Assembly: GCA_035455265.1 (NCBI GenBank)
Contig: DATIFK010000179.1
Span: 1-5,328 of the forward strand
Origin: MGOM01 sp035455265
Lineage (GTDB): Bacteria; Chloroflexota; Anaerolineae; Anaerolineales; E44-bin32
Direction: 5' to 3'
Length of the DNA stretch: 5,328 bases
In this document: one piece after another, positions 5,298 through 5,328 of the stretch
Position numbering within the stretch: position 1 is the stretch's first letter
Layout: the number at the start of each line of letters is the position of its first letter
Notes under the pieces: generated by a model
What the model was told of the DNA's origin: nothing
Database searches by the model: none
The model's input: the letters and a program-made list of their open reading frames with translations, nothing else
Made by a program: the position numbers and the translations under genes

Positions 5298-5328
5298 ATG
5301 CCGACCACACGTTTCCTTCTCGACGAAG
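5298..5328 (+). CDS. trpB: Tryptophan synthase beta chain, TrpB2-like, 5' end only
   Basis: Only the first ten codons lie in the window, reading MPTTRFLLDE. This matches the opening seen in TrpB2-type tryptophan synthase beta chains, where a T-x-F-L-L-D-E stretch precedes the conserved WYN segment. The enzyme joins indole and serine to make tryptophan using PLP. The main support is context: the leader upstream is a T-box with a tryptophan specifier. ATG 5298 is preferred because GAGGTG (5288-5293) lies 4 nt upstream and the family begins close to this motif. An in-frame ATG at 5253 would add 15 residues (MSIHPPPEKSAVRCV), but its only purine-rich stretch sits too close. The rest of the gene lies beyond the window, so the identity is probable rather than proven. 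Confidence 0.6.
   Translation, partial: MPTTRFLLDE

Noticed and set aside
4739..5308. A 189-codon minus-strand open frame over the leader
   Set aside because: It is antisense to a well-supported structured T-box RNA and shows no family motif.

Overview
This is a GC-rich bacterial window, best read as an uncultured Chloroflexota-like (Anaerolineae-type) genome. The basis is indirect: a CysO/Mec-type sulfur-carrier operon outside an obvious actinobacterial context, a T-box leader ahead of a TrpB2-like start, a TolB-type propeller lipoprotein with a leaderless-looking promoter, and intergenic repeats of the TGAGCG...TCGAAGGG and heptamer kinds. The phylum is an inference. All genes I can support are on the + strand.

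Positions 1-2692 are a tight sulfur-transfer operon with gaps or overlaps of 0-1 nt. In order it holds the C-terminal part of a JAMM/Mec-type CysO-cysteine peptidase, cut by the window edge and by an in-frame TGA; a CysO-like ubiquitin-fold sulfur carrier fused to a DUF4395 membrane domain; a membrane-anchored thioredoxin-like protein (CAPC active site); and a MoeZ-type E1 enzyme (ThiF/MoeB adenylyltransferase plus rhodanese). The logic is that MoeZ adenylates and thiocarboxylates the carrier's C-terminal Gly-Gly, the carrier delivers sulfur (in Mycobacterium, to CysM for cysteine synthesis), and the JAMM peptidase cuts after Gly-Gly. The oddity is that the carrier's Gly-Gly is internal, followed directly by the membrane domain, so it would need processing before MoeZ could use it. 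No cysteine synthase gene lies in the window.

Positions 2693-3095 are non-coding and consist largely of a roughly 130-bp repeat present twice, each copy led by degenerate heptamers. Positions 3096-4559 encode a secreted beta-propeller lipoprotein with a likely leaderless promoter. Positions 4560-4686 are again heptamer repeats and a perfect 16-bp inverted repeat.

Positions 4687-5328 are a tryptophan biosynthesis control region: a sigma70-like promoter, then a tryptophan T-box riboswitch (AGTA/GAA motif, UGG specifier, antiterminator with a TGGC bulge complementary to a G-CCA tRNA end, and a mutually exclusive hairpin), a six-codon leader ORF with a strong ribosome-binding site, and the first codons of a TrpB2-like tryptophan synthase beta chain running off the window. 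Two pieces of the leader are copies or relatives of the dispersed intergenic repeats, so this riboswitch appears to have absorbed repeat elements at tolerant positions.
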